This document shows, in pieces, positions 1 through 7,409 of a stretch of 64,000 nt of DNA; positions within the stretch are counted from its first letter, which is position 1, and the number at the start of each line of letters is the position of its first letter. The position numbers and the translations under genes were made by a program. Source of the stretch: Phytohabitans sp036906915 (GTDB lineage Bacteria > Actinomycetota > Actinomycetes > Mycobacteriales > Micromonosporaceae); NCBI RefSeq assembly GCF_036906915.1, contig NZ_JBAKHX010000017.1:47984-111983 (forward strand). The letters are read 5' to 3'. The notes beneath the pieces are model-generated. The model saw nothing but the letters and a program-made list of their open reading frames with translations. It was not told where the DNA came from and searched no databases.

Positions 1-1299
1 ACCCGCGACGGCGCGCGGCGGCTCTTCCCGAGCCTGCGGCCAGACGTCGTCACCGGTGCGATCCGGTACTACGACGGGCAGGTCGACGACGCCCGCCTGG
101 TGGTCACCCTGGCGCGCACCGCGGCCAGCCTGGGCGCGGCGGTCGTGACCAGCACGCGCGCCGTCGGCATGGTCCGGCAGGCGCGTGAGGTCACGGGTGT
201 GCGGGTACGCGACATGGAGTCCGGCACCGAGTTCGAAGTACGCGCGCGCACCGTCATCGCGGCCACCGGCGTGTGGAGCGACGACATGTCGACCATGCTC
301 GGCGACGTAGGCGTGCGGCCCGGGCTGCGGGTGCGCGCGTCAAAGGGTGTACACCTGGTCGTGCCCCGTTCGGCGATCACCGGTGACGCGGGGTTGATCC
401 TGCGCACTGCCCGGTCGGTCCTCTTCGTACTGCCGTGGGGCGGTCACTGGATCATCGGCACGACCGACACCGACTGGCGGCTCGACCGGGCGCACCCGGC
501 CGCGTCGGCGAGCGACATCGAGTACCTGCTCGACAACGTCAACACCGTGCTCGACCGGCCACTGACGACCGCTGACATCGAGGGCGTGTACGCCGGGCTG
601 CGCCCATTGCTGTCCGGCGAGGCCGACTCGACGTCCAAGCTGTCCCGGGAGCACGCCGTCGTCGAGCCGATGCTGGGCTTGATGCTGGTGGCCGGCGGCA
701 AGTACACGACGTACCGCGTGATGGCCGCCGACGTCGTCGACCGGGCGGCCCGGCGGCTCGGCGTGAACCGGCCGTCTCGCACCGACCAGCTGCCGCTGCT
801 CGGCGCCGACGGGTTCGAGGCGACGTGGCGCGACCGGCTCGACCTGGCACGGCGCCACGGGATACAGGCCGGCGTCCTCGAACACCTGCTGGAGCGGTAC
901 GGCACGCTCTCCTTCGACCTGCTCACGATGATCCAGGCCGAGCCACTGCTGGCCAGCCCGCTGGCCGGGGCACCGGAGTACCTGGCCGCCGAGGTGGCGT
1001 ACGCGGCGCAGGCCGAAGGCGCTCTCCACGTCGACGACGTGCTGACCCGGCGCACCCGGATCTCGTTCGAGACCGCGCACCGGGGTGCCGAGTCGGCCGA
1101 GCACGCCGCCGAGATCATGGGGCGGGTGCTCGGGTGGGACGCGGCTGTGCGGGCTCGGGAGGTCGAGCACTACCTGGCCCGGGTGGCGGCGGAGCGGCAG
1201 TCCCAGACGATGCCCGACGACGCGACCGCGGACGCGGCCCGCCTGGGCGCACCGGACGTGCGCGGCTTCGCGGCCGACCGCGGCGCCCTCCCGACGTAG
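1..1299 (+). CDS. glpD: Glycerol-3-phosphate dehydrogenase, 5'-truncated by window edge
   Basis: FAD-dependent oxidation of glycerol 3-phosphate to dihydroxyacetone phosphate at the membrane is the expected role. The frame is open from base 1, so the N-terminus with the FAD dinucleotide-binding motif lies outside the window; 432 residues are visible. YYDGQVDDARLV near residue 23, the TTDTDW motif and GGKYTTYR are typical of the GlpD/DAO fold, and the last about 150 residues match the C-terminal helical cap of the family. The gene ends in a repeat-rich spacer with a 19-bp tandem array and a palindromic element. The identification is firm; only the true start is unknown. Confidence 0.93.
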   Translation, partial: TRDGARRLFPSLRPDVVTGAIRYYDGQVDDARLVVTLARTAASLGAAVVTSTRAVGMVRQAREVTGVRVRDMESGTEFEVRARTVIAATGVWSDDMSTMLGDVGVRPGLRVRASKGVHLVVPRSAITGDAGLILRTARSVLFVLPWGGHWIIGTTDTDWRLDRAHPAASASDIEYLLDNVNTVLDRPLTTADIEGVYAGLRPLLSGEADSTSKLSREHAVVEPMLGLMLVAGGKYTTYRVMAADVVDRAARRLGVNRPSRTDQLPLLGADGFEATWRDRLDLARRHGIQAGVLEHLLERYGTLSFDLLTMIQAEPLLASPLAGAPEYLAAEVAYAAQAEGALHVDDVLTRRTRISFETAHRGAESAEHAAEIMGRVLGWDAAVRAREVEHYLARVAAERQSQTMPDDATADAARLGAPDVRGFAADRGALPT

Positions 1300-1360
1300 C
1301 GCACCGCTCGCGGCTCCGCGCGCGCCCTGCGCTCCGGGCGGGCCCCGCTCCGCTCCGCGC

Positions 1361-1437
1361 GCGCTTGCGCTCCGCGCGGGCCCTTGCGCTCCGCGCGGGC
1401 CCTTGCGCTCCGCGCGGGCCCTTGCGCTCCGCGCGGG
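1361..1437. repeat. 19-bp GC-rich tandem array (about four units)
   Basis: The unit cccttgcgctccgcgcggg is repeated exactly three times at 1381-1437, with one more diverged copy at 1361-1380 and looser copies upstream to about 1320. It lies directly after glpD, in a 290-bp spacer with no gene. It may be simple slippage-prone intergenic sequence; no function is evident. Confidence 0.85.
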
Positions 1438-1450
1438 GCCCCCTCCCGCC

Positions 1451-1534
1451 GATCAAGGGCAAATGCACGTGATTTGATCTCATTTCCGCGTGCATTTGCC
1501 CTTGATCGATGAGGTTGCCCTTGATCGGCGAGCG
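1451..1534 (+). repeat. 84-nt palindromic element, copy 1
   Basis: A 57-nt palindrome (1451-1507) has arms starting GATCAAGGGCAAATGCACG and ending in the complement, around a centre containing GATCTC. It is followed by 13 nt and then TTGATCGGCGAGCG. The same architecture with identical spacing recurs at 24786-24869 and, inverted, at 25035-25118. Here the stem carries AAATGCAC paired with GTGCATTT, where the other two copies have AAACGCAC paired with GTGCGTTT. This is a compensatory change. There is no T-run after the stem, so it is not a classic terminator. Confidence 0.85.
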
Positions 1535-1589
1535 CGAGCGGCCGGACGGCAGCGGGGAACGGGAACGACGGCGGCGTACGGTGCGTCGG

Positions 1590-2135
1590 ATGGGCGTGCG
1601 GTGGGTTGTCCTGGTAGCGGCTGCGGGTCTGGTCGCGCTCGCGGGGTGTGGTGGCTCGGATGCCGCGACGCCGTCACCGACCTGGTCCTCCCCTTCGGCG
1701 TGGCCGCCTGCGGCGACGCCAGCCTCGCCGACCACCCCGGCTCCAACCGCGTCCGCGACACCAAGTAGTTCGCCGTCCGCGCAGCCTGGCGGCGCCGCCG
1801 GGGTGGCGGTTGAGCGCAGCGGAGGGTTCGCGGGCGTCACGCAGGCCGTTGTCGTGGATTCCGCCGGCGCGTGGAAGTACCAGGGCGACGGGGGTGGCGC
1901 CGGCCCCGCGACCGGCCAGCTCACGTCGGCACAGCGTGCGGAGCTGCGGAAGCTGCTCGCGGACCCAGCGCTGCGCCGGGAGTCCGGCGGCGGCCTGGAC
2001 CGGAGCTGCGCGGACGCCTTCTCGTACACGTTGGTGACCGGCTCGACCCGGGTGATCTGGAGCGACTGCGGCGGCACCACCCCGCCGACGGCGACGAAGA
2101 TCGTCACGCTCCTGGCGGACGCGACGCCGCTCTAG
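1590..2135 (+). CDS. Secreted lipoprotein, emfourin-like
   Basis: The product is a 181-residue predicted lipoprotein. An N-terminal hydrophobic segment ends in the lipobox LAGC (residues 17-20), followed by a Ser/Thr/Pro/Ala-rich linker to about residue 70. The C-terminal domain has RSGGFAG near its start, a central LTSAQRAELRKLLAD helix and a DAFSYTL strand. This pattern resembles the emfourin family of small protease inhibitors, which bind M4 metalloproteases; that link is family resemblance only. The ATG at 1590 is chosen because it places the signal peptide at the start; a GTG at 1581 would add three residues. It overlaps the convergent FAD oxidase gene by 4 nt. Confidence 0.7.
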   Translation: MGVRWVVLVAAAGLVALAGCGGSDAATPSPTWSSPSAWPPAATPASPTTPAPTASATPSSSPSAQPGGAAGVAVERSGGFAGVTQAVVVDSAGAWKYQGDGGGAGPATGQLTSAQRAELRKLLADPALRRESGGGLDRSCADAFSYTLVTGSTRVIWSDCGGTTPPTATKIVTLLADATPL

Positions 2136-3529
2136 GTCAGGATCTTGCCGGGGTTCAGGAGGCCGGCCGGGTCGAGTGCCGCCTTGATGGACTTGTGGAC
2201 GCCCACGCCCACCGGACCCAACTCTCGGGCTAGCCAGTCGCGTTTCAGCAGGCCGACGCCGTGTTCGCCGGTGCAGGTGCCGCCGAGGGACAGGCCGAGG
2301 GCCATGATGTCGTCGAAGGCGCGGCGGCACTGGGTCACGCTGGCCGGGTCGGCGCGGTTGACGACGATGTTGGGGTGCATGTTGCCGTCGCCGGCGTGAC
2401 CGACGACGCCGATGGCCACCCCGTGCTCGGCGGCGATCTTCTCGGTGCCGTCGAGCAGCGCCGCCAGCGCGGAGCGCGGCACCGCGACGTCGTCGATGAT
2501 CAGACCGCCGTTGCCGCCCGGAAACGCCTCCGCCGCGTACTTCTCCATCGCACCGTGCGCGTTTCGGCGGGCCTGGAGGAGGGCGGCTGCCTCGTCGGCG
2601 TCGGTGGCGGCGTACACCTCGTCGGCCCCGGCCTCCCCGCACAGCTCCGCGATCCGTTCGAGGTCGGCTGCGGCTCGCAGGCCCGTGTCGGAGGCTGCGA
2701 GCAGGAGCGCCTTGGCGTCCGTCCGCAGCCCCATCGGCCGGTACGCCTCCAGCGCGATCAGATGGGTCTGGTCGAGCAGTTCGAGCAGGCTGGGCGTGAG
2801 CCCTCGGGCGGAGATCGCGGCGACAGCGGCACCCGCGGCGGCCGTGGATGGAAACACCGCGACCAGGGTCAGCGAGTCTTCGGCAGCCGGCCGCAGGCTC
2901 AGAGTGATCTCGGTGATCACGCCCAGCGTGCCCTCGGAGCCCACGAACAGTCGGGTCAGGTCGTACCCCGCCACGCCCTTGGCGGTGCGCCGGCCGGTGC
3001 GCAGCACCTCGCCGGAAGCCAGCACGACCTCCAGCCCCAGCACGTACTCGCCGGTGACGCCGTACTTGACGCAGCACATGCCGCCCGCGTTGGTGGCCAC
3101 GTTGCCGCCGATCGTCGACGACTCCCACGAGCCCGGGTCGGGCGGGTACCGCAGCCCGTGCCGGCCCACCTCGGCCGCCAGCGCCGCGTTGATCACGCCG
3201 GGCTGGACGACCGCGATCCGGTTGACGGGGTCGACCTCGATGATCCGGTCCATGGCGGTGGTGGATAGGACGATCGCGCCGTCGACCGCGTTGGCGGCGC
3301 CGGCCAGCCCGGTGCGAGCGCCCTGCGGAACGACCGGTACGCCAAGGGCAGCCGCGATCTGGATCACCGCGACCACCTCCTCGGTGGTCCGCGGCCGGAC
3401 GACCACGGCCGGCGTGCCGTACTCGCACAGGTCGGCCTCGTCGCGCTGGTGCCCGCGCAGCAGGTCGGGGTCGGTCAGGACGGCACCGTCCGGCAGCGCC
3501 GCGCGGAGATCGTCGATGAGGTCGGCCAT
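2132..3529 (-). CDS. FAD-linked oxidase, GlcD/D-lactate dehydrogenase family
   Basis: This 465-residue flavoenzyme of the FAD-binding type 4 (VAO/PCMH) fold probably oxidises a 2-hydroxy acid such as D-lactate or glycolate. The PCMH nucleotide-binding segment shows PQGARTGLAGAAN (about residue 75) and PPDPGSWESSTIGGNVATN (about residue 135). The C-terminal domain has the metal/substrate motif GHAGDGNMHPN and GGTCTGEHGVG, both diagnostic for GlcD-like oxidases. Length agrees with single-chain D-lactate dehydrogenases. No partner glcE/F is adjacent, so a stand-alone D-lactate dehydrogenase is the better guess. Substrate cannot be read from the sequence. Confidence 0.88.
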   Translation of the reverse strand: MADLIDDLRAALPDGAVLTDPDLLRGHQRDEADLCEYGTPAVVVRPRTTEEVVAVIQIAAALGVPVVPQGARTGLAGAANAVDGAIVLSTTAMDRIIEVDPVNRIAVVQPGVINAALAAEVGRHGLRYPPDPGSWESSTIGGNVATNAGGMCCVKYGVTGEYVLGLEVVLASGEVLRTGRRTAKGVAGYDLTRLFVGSEGTLGVITEITLSLRPAAEDSLTLVAVFPSTAAAGAAVAAISARGLTPSLLELLDQTHLIALEAYRPMGLRTDAKALLLAASDTGLRAAADLERIAELCGEAGADEVYAATDADEAAALLQARRNAHGAMEKYAAEAFPGGNGGLIIDDVAVPRSALAALLDGTEKIAAEHGVAIGVVGHAGDGNMHPNIVVNRADPASVTQCRRAFDDIMALGLSLGGTCTGEHGVGLLKRDWLARELGPVGVGVHKSIKAALDPAGLLNPGKILT

Positions 3530-3565
3530 GTCTCGCAGGCTAGCCTTCGCGTTACGGTGACGACC

Positions 3566-3823
3566 ATGGTGTACGTCGACCCACCCGCCTGGCCGGCCCG
3601 AGGACGGCTGTGGTCACACCTGATCAGTGACGTGTCGTACGCCGAGTTGCACGCGTTCGCGGAGATGCTGGGCGCGCCTCGGCGTGGCTTCGACCGGGAC
3701 CACTACGACATACCGTCGGAGCGATTCGCGGCGGCGGTGTGGCTTGGCGCCCAAGTGGTACCCAGTCGGGAGATCGTCCGTCTGCTGCACGGCGCCGGAC
3801 TACGAAGGCCGAAGCACCGCTAA
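3566..3823 (+). CDS. DUF4031 domain protein
   Basis: This 85-residue protein begins MVYVDPPAWPARGRLWSHL and has the conserved DVSYAELHAFAEMLGAP and RRGFDRDHYDIP segments that typify actinobacterial DUF4031 proteins, whose function is unknown. The ATG at 3566 is preferred over upstream starts because the family always begins at this MVYVD motif. It is divergent from the FAD oxidase (37 nt between starts) and overlaps the convergent HD-domain gene by 24 nt. Confidence 0.85.
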   Translation: MVYVDPPAWPARGRLWSHLISDVSYAELHAFAEMLGAPRRGFDRDHYDIPSERFAAAVWLGAQVVPSREIVRLLHGAGLRRPKHR

Positions 3824-4414
3824 CTCGCGTGCCAGGTTGGCGCGGGCGAGCTCCTCCCAATCCGTGTGCAGCCGGTAGAGCGCGGGAAGTGACAGGAGCG
3901 CCTCCAGGATGGCCGCCCGGCCCGCGCGGAAGGCGTCGTCGGGGACGTGGGCGTACTCCTCGCGGACCGCGGCGGCGTAGGCGTCGTAGTCCGCCGGTGG
4001 TGAAGCCAGGATCGCCAGGTCGGCGTCGCAGAGCAGGGCACCGTTGGCGTCGCCCGGCTCGGCGGCGTGCGTGGCGGTCAGCAGGACCAGCCGGCTCACC
4101 TCCGCCACCACGGGTGCCGGCAGCCCGAGGGCGGTCAGCTCGCGCTCGGCGAGTGCGGCGCTGGCCCGCTCGTTGGCGTCGCCTGGCGCCCGCGGGTCGT
4201 ACACCGCGTCGTGATACCAGACTGCCAGCCGCACCGGAGCCGAGCCACGATCCGACTCCACAATGGACAGCATGGCCGTGAGGTGAGCCACCGCGTGGTA
4301 CCGGCGGTGGGGCTCGCGCCATCGGTCGAGCAGGGCCTCGCCGGCGCCGTCCACCGAAATCGAGGGGCAACCGGCGTCCCGCAGCGCGGTCCGCCACCGG
4401 TCGATCAGGGTCAT
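3800..4414 (-). CDS. HD-domain phosphohydrolase-like protein
   Basis: This 204-residue predicted metal-dependent hydrolase of the HD superfamily shows the metal ligands as RRYHAVAHL (about residue 39), the core HD doublet in WYHDAVYD (about 70) and DADLAILA (about 130). This is the layout of the small stand-alone HD proteins annotated as predicted metal-dependent phosphohydrolases; the substrate is unknown. The start at 4414 (MTLIDRWRTAL) is chosen because upstream codons fall in the repeat element and do not look coding. It is convergent with DUF4031 and divergent from the FUSC gene. Confidence 0.82.
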   Translation of the reverse strand: MTLIDRWRTALRDAGCPSISVDGAGEALLDRWREPHRRYHAVAHLTAMLSIVESDRGSAPVRLAVWYHDAVYDPRAPGDANERASAALAERELTALGLPAPVVAEVSRLVLLTATHAAEPGDANGALLCDADLAILASPPADYDAYAAAVREEYAHVPDDAFRAGRAAILEALLSLPALYRLHTDWEELARANLARELAVLRPS

Positions 4415-4443
4415 TACCCGATCATGCCGGGTAGGGTGCCGGC

Positions 4444-4574
4444 ATGGCCGAGCTAACCGGCGCTCGCTGCGCTCGCGCAGGTCATGCGCCCTTTGGGTCT
4501 CCCTGTAGCCGCCAGTCGCTCCGGTCGCTGTGCTCCCTGCGCTTGGTGGCGGCTGCGGGAGAGGGCGCATGACC
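4444..4574 (+). repeat. Structured dispersed element (A module plus CTGTAG hairpin), copy 1
   Basis: Module A (4444-4490) starts ATGGCCGAGCTAACCGGCG and ends GGTCATGCGCC; it recurs at 14146 and 38926. The hairpin (4499-4561) pairs CTCCC-TGT-AGCCGCCA with TGGCGGCT-GC-GGGAG. An outer 13-bp stem, GGTCATGCGCCCT (4480-4492) with AGGGCGCATGACC (4562-4574), encloses it. The ATG of the next gene (4569) sits inside the 3' outer arm, so folding of the transcript would bury the start codon. The same geometry recurs ahead of the asparaginase gene. Confidence 0.8.
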
Positions 4575-5708
4575 GCAGGCACGGACACACTGGTCAGGCG
4601 CACCCGCGCCCGACTGCGCGACCGCCTGCGCCGGGTACGGGTCAACCTGCTGCTGGCGGTGCAGACCGGTGTCGCGGCCGGGTTGGCGTGGTTCGTGGCG
4701 CACGACGTCGTGGGTCACCGGGCGCCGTTCTTCGCGCCGATCGCCGCGGTCATCACGCTCGCTGTGTCCGTCGGGCAGCGGCTGCGGCGCGCGTTCGAGC
4801 TCGTCTTCGGTGTGGCGATCGGCATCGCGGTCGGCGACGTGCTGATCTACCTGATCGGTACCGGACCGGCACAGATCGGACTGGTGGTGGCGCTGGCCAT
4901 CGTCACCGCGATCTTCGTCGGCAGCGGGTCGGCGCTGATCACCCAGGCCGCCTCTTCGGCGGTTCTCGTGGCGACGCTCACCCCGCCGTCGAACGGCATC
5001 TCGTACGGGCGGTTCGTGGACGCCATGGTCGGTGGCCTCGTCGGCCTGGGTGTGATGGCGCTGCTCCTGCCGCTCAACCCGCTCACGGTCGTCGGTCGGG
5101 CGGCGCGACCGGCGCTGGGCGTACTCGCTCATGGGTTGATCGAAATCGCCGATGCGCTGGCGGCACGCGACGGCGAGCGGGCGGAGGCCGTGCTGGCCCG
5201 GTTGCGCACCTCAGAGGGGGACGTGCGGCGCCTCCAGGAGGCCATCGACGCGGCCAGCGAGACGGCGGCGCTCGCGCCAGCGAGGTGGCGGACCAGGGGC
5301 GCCCTGAACCAGTACGTCGATGGGGCGGAACACGCTGCGCGGGCGCTGCGCAACGGCCGGGTACTGGTCCGGCGGGCGATCGCGCTGATCGGCGACGGTG
5401 AGGACGCGCCCAAGCATCTGGTGGACGCCGTCCGGTCGCTCGGCGAGTCGGTGACCTGGCTGGAGAAGGAACTGGCCGAGGCGGCCGAACCGGTGGCGTG
5501 CCGGGAGCGGGCGTTGCGGGCGGCGAGCGAGGCCGGTCTCGCGTACGCCGCCGGGGTGGGCTTCTCCGGCAGCGTGATCGTGGCGCAGGTGCGGTCGACG
5601 GCGATCGACCTCGTACGCGCGTCCGGCGTCGGCGCCGACGAGGCACGCCGCCTGGTCCGCCGGGCCGTCGGCCGCCACGTGCCCGATCGTTCAGGCGACA
5701 AGTCGTAG
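4569..5708 (+). CDS. FUSC-family aromatic acid exporter-like membrane protein
   Basis: This 379-residue inner-membrane protein begins with a basic N-terminus and about six hydrophobic helices (residues 25-180, for example LLLAVQTGVAAGLAWFVAHD and the GLVVALAIVTAIFVGSGSAL region). A long soluble, Arg/Ala/Glu-rich helical region follows. The GHRAPFFAPIAAVITLAVSVG segment is typical of FUSC/aromatic acid exporter (YccS/DUF2955-like) proteins. The ATG at 4569 lies within the 3' arm of a structured repeat, which makes translational control plausible. Its end overlaps the convergent aminotransferase gene by 18 nt. Substrate is unknown. Confidence 0.8.
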   Translation: MTAGTDTLVRRTRARLRDRLRRVRVNLLLAVQTGVAAGLAWFVAHDVVGHRAPFFAPIAAVITLAVSVGQRLRRAFELVFGVAIGIAVGDVLIYLIGTGPAQIGLVVALAIVTAIFVGSGSALITQAASSAVLVATLTPPSNGISYGRFVDAMVGGLVGLGVMALLLPLNPLTVVGRAARPALGVLAHGLIEIADALAARDGERAEAVLARLRTSEGDVRRLQEAIDAASETAALAPARWRTRGALNQYVDGAEHAARALRNGRVLVRRAIALIGDGEDAPKHLVDAVRSLGESVTWLEKELAEAAEPVACRERALRAASEAGLAYAAGVGFSGSVIVAQVRSTAIDLVRASGVGADEARRLVRRAVGRHVPDRSGDKS

Positions 5709-6887
5709 CCCTCGCCGCCGGTCCAGGGCGCCGAGCAGTGCGTCTACATCGGACGGTGAGGTGCCCAGTCCGATGCTGGCGCGCAGCGCGGTCGGTGGGA
5801 GATCGCGGCGCCCGGCGCGCGCGGCGGCCTCTGCTATCAGCCGGCGGGCCAGTGGATGCGCGCAGAACAGCCCATCCCGAACGCCGATGTTGTGGTCACG
5901 GGCCAGTTCGGCGGCCACCTCGGCGGAGTCCCGCCCGGCGACCACAAAGGACACGATGCCCACCCGGTCGGCGTCCGGCGCGAACATGCGCAGCTCGGCC
6001 ACGCCCGGGATATCCGCCAGCCCAGACCGCAGCCGGTGCAGAAGAACCTGCTCCCGCTCGTGCAGCGCCTCGAAGTCGAGTGCGGTGCACACGGCAGCCA
6101 ACGCGACGGCGCCCAGCAGGTTGGGGGTACCCGCTTCGTGCCGGGCCGGACCCGCCGCCCACCGCACGTCGTGAGTCGCGGCGCCGACATGCGTCGTGGC
6201 GCCGCCGCCGGCCAGGTACGGCGGCGCGGCGTCCAGCCAGTCGCCGCGCCCCGCGAGCACGCCCGCGCCGAACGGCGCGTACAGCTTGTGCCCTGACAGC
6301 GCCACGTAGTCGACGCCCAGCGCGGCGATGTCGATCGGCGCGTGCGGAGCCAACTGCGCAGCGTCGACCGCGATCCGGGCGCCGTGCCGCCGTGCGATGG
6401 TGGCCAGGTTGGCGATCGGCCAGCGCTCGCCGGTGACGTTGCTGGCGCCGGTGACCGCGACGAGCGCGGGCCGGTCCAGCTCGCGCAGGGCGGCATCGAC
6501 GGAGCGGATCGCCGCGCCGGGACAGTCGGGTACCGGCAGCCGCACCGAACCCACCGGCCAGGGCAGCAGGTTGGCGTGGTGCTCTGCGCCGAACGTCACC
6601 ACCGGAGTACCCGCGGGCAGCGCGCGAGCCAGCAGGTTGAGCGCGTCCGTGGTGTTGCGGGTGAAGATCACGTGATCGTCGGGCCGGGCACCGACGAAGT
6701 CGCCGACAGCCTCCCGCGCCCGTTCATAGGCCAGCGTGCACCTGCGCGACAGCGCGCCCGCGCCCCGGTGCACGCTGCCGTACCAGGGCAGGAGCTCGGC
6801 GACGGCGTCCGCGGCGGCTTGGGCGCACGGCGCGGTGGCGGCGTAGTCGAGGTTGATCTGGTCGGGTACGCCAAGAACGGCGGTCAT
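5691..6887 (-). CDS. Class V aminotransferase, cysteine desulfurase-like
   Basis: This 398-residue PLP enzyme carries the lysine motif as YVALSGHKLYAPFGAGVLAG (about residue 195) and the cofactor aspartate region as RIAVDAAQLAPH (about 175). TRNTTDALNLLA and TFGAEHHANLLPW are typical of the NifS/SufS/Csd branch. A catalytic-loop cysteine may be the one in RDGLFCAHPLARR near residue 340. The leader carries a SAM-IV-type riboswitch, which ties the gene to sulfur amino acid metabolism. An atypical desulfurase or lyase acting on a sulfur compound is therefore likely; the exact reaction is not certain. Confidence 0.85.
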   Translation of the reverse strand: MTAVLGVPDQINLDYAATAPCAQAAADAVAELLPWYGSVHRGAGALSRRCTLAYERAREAVGDFVGARPDDHVIFTRNTTDALNLLARALPAGTPVVTFGAEHHANLLPWPVGSVRLPVPDCPGAAIRSVDAALRELDRPALVAVTGASNVTGERWPIANLATIARRHGARIAVDAAQLAPHAPIDIAALGVDYVALSGHKLYAPFGAGVLAGRGDWLDAAPPYLAGGGATTHVGAATHDVRWAAGPARHEAGTPNLLGAVALAAVCTALDFEALHEREQVLLHRLRSGLADIPGVAELRMFAPDADRVGIVSFVVAGRDSAEVAAELARDHNIGVRDGLFCAHPLARRLIAEAAARAGRRDLPPTALRASIGLGTSPSDVDALLGALDRRRGLRLVA

Positions 6888-6934
6888 GATGCCTCCGAGT
6901 CCACGCTTGTCCGGCGGACCGTCCAGCCGGACCC

Positions 6935-7017
6935 GGTCATCACCCGGGGCACCCCACCGCGAACTCGACGAGGGTTGCCGGCCAGCAAGCCGGGGCTTGA
7001 CGCTGGCGCTCGTGACC
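6935..7017 (-). ncRNA. SAM-IV-type riboswitch
   Basis: Read on the minus strand, the leader of the class V aminotransferase gene runs from GGTCACGAGCGCCAGCG through CAAGCCCCGGCTTGCTGG and CCGGCAACCCTC to GGTGGGGTGCCCCGGGTGA and a closing TGACC. The GGTCA/TGACC closing stem, the CCGGCAACCC core and the GGGGTGCCCC segment match my memory of the SAM-IV aptamer of actinomycetes, which binds S-adenosylmethionine ahead of sulfur metabolism genes. It ends 47 nt before the start codon. The call is from motif recall; a covariance-model hit would settle it. Confidence 0.85.
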
Positions 7018-7065
7018 TGAGGGCCAGCATAGCCTGCGGCTCGGGCGACCGGCCGGCTCCCGGAG

Positions 7066-7387
7066 GCCGTCCTGTAGACCGCAGTCGCTCTGGTCGCTGC
7101 GCTCCCGACGCTTGGTGCGGTCTGCGGACGGCGCGCGCTCGCTGTGTCTGATGCCCTCGCTGCGCTCGGGTCGCTCGGGTCGCTCGCGCGCTTGGGGGCC
7201 GTCCTGTAGACCGCAGTCGCTCTGGTCGCTGCGCTCCCGACGCTTGGTGCGGTCTGCGGACGGCGCGCGCTCGCTGTGTCTGATGCCCTCGCTGCGCTCG
7301 GGTCGCTCGCGCGCTTGGGGGCCGTCCTGTAGACCGCAGTCGCTCTGGTCGCTTCGCTCCCGACGCTTGGTGCGGTCTGCGGACGGC
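7066..7387 (+). repeat. Tandem cluster of three CTGTAG hairpins
   Basis: Three near-identical hairpins lie at 7066-7132, 7198-7264 and 7321-7387, each pairing CGTCC-TGT-AGACCGCA with TGCGGTCT-GC-GGACG. They sit in a larger tandem repeat with periods of 132 and 123 nt; the difference is one 9-nt TCGCTCGGG unit. They fill the spacer between the riboswitch leader and prsW. The stem covaries with copies at 4.5 and 39 kb (AGCCGCCA/TGGCGGCT there). Nothing else is visible in this roughly 370-nt spacer. Confidence 0.85.
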
Positions 7388-7409
7388 GCGCGCTCGCTAG
7401 GCTGGCCGC

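Noticed and set aside
1451..1507. Palindromic element as a rho-independent terminator
   Set aside because: There is no T-run after the stem, and the constant 57-nt length plus conserved flank at three sites fits a repeat family better.
1674..3428. 584-codon minus-strand frame rich in Arg and Gly
   Set aside because: It is a frame shadow of the FAD oxidase gene with low-complexity composition and no domain pattern.
7066..7387. Possible CRISPR array (spaced repeats of about 67 nt)
   Set aside because: The intervening sequences are themselves repeats of each other, so there are no unique spacers, and no cas genes are present.
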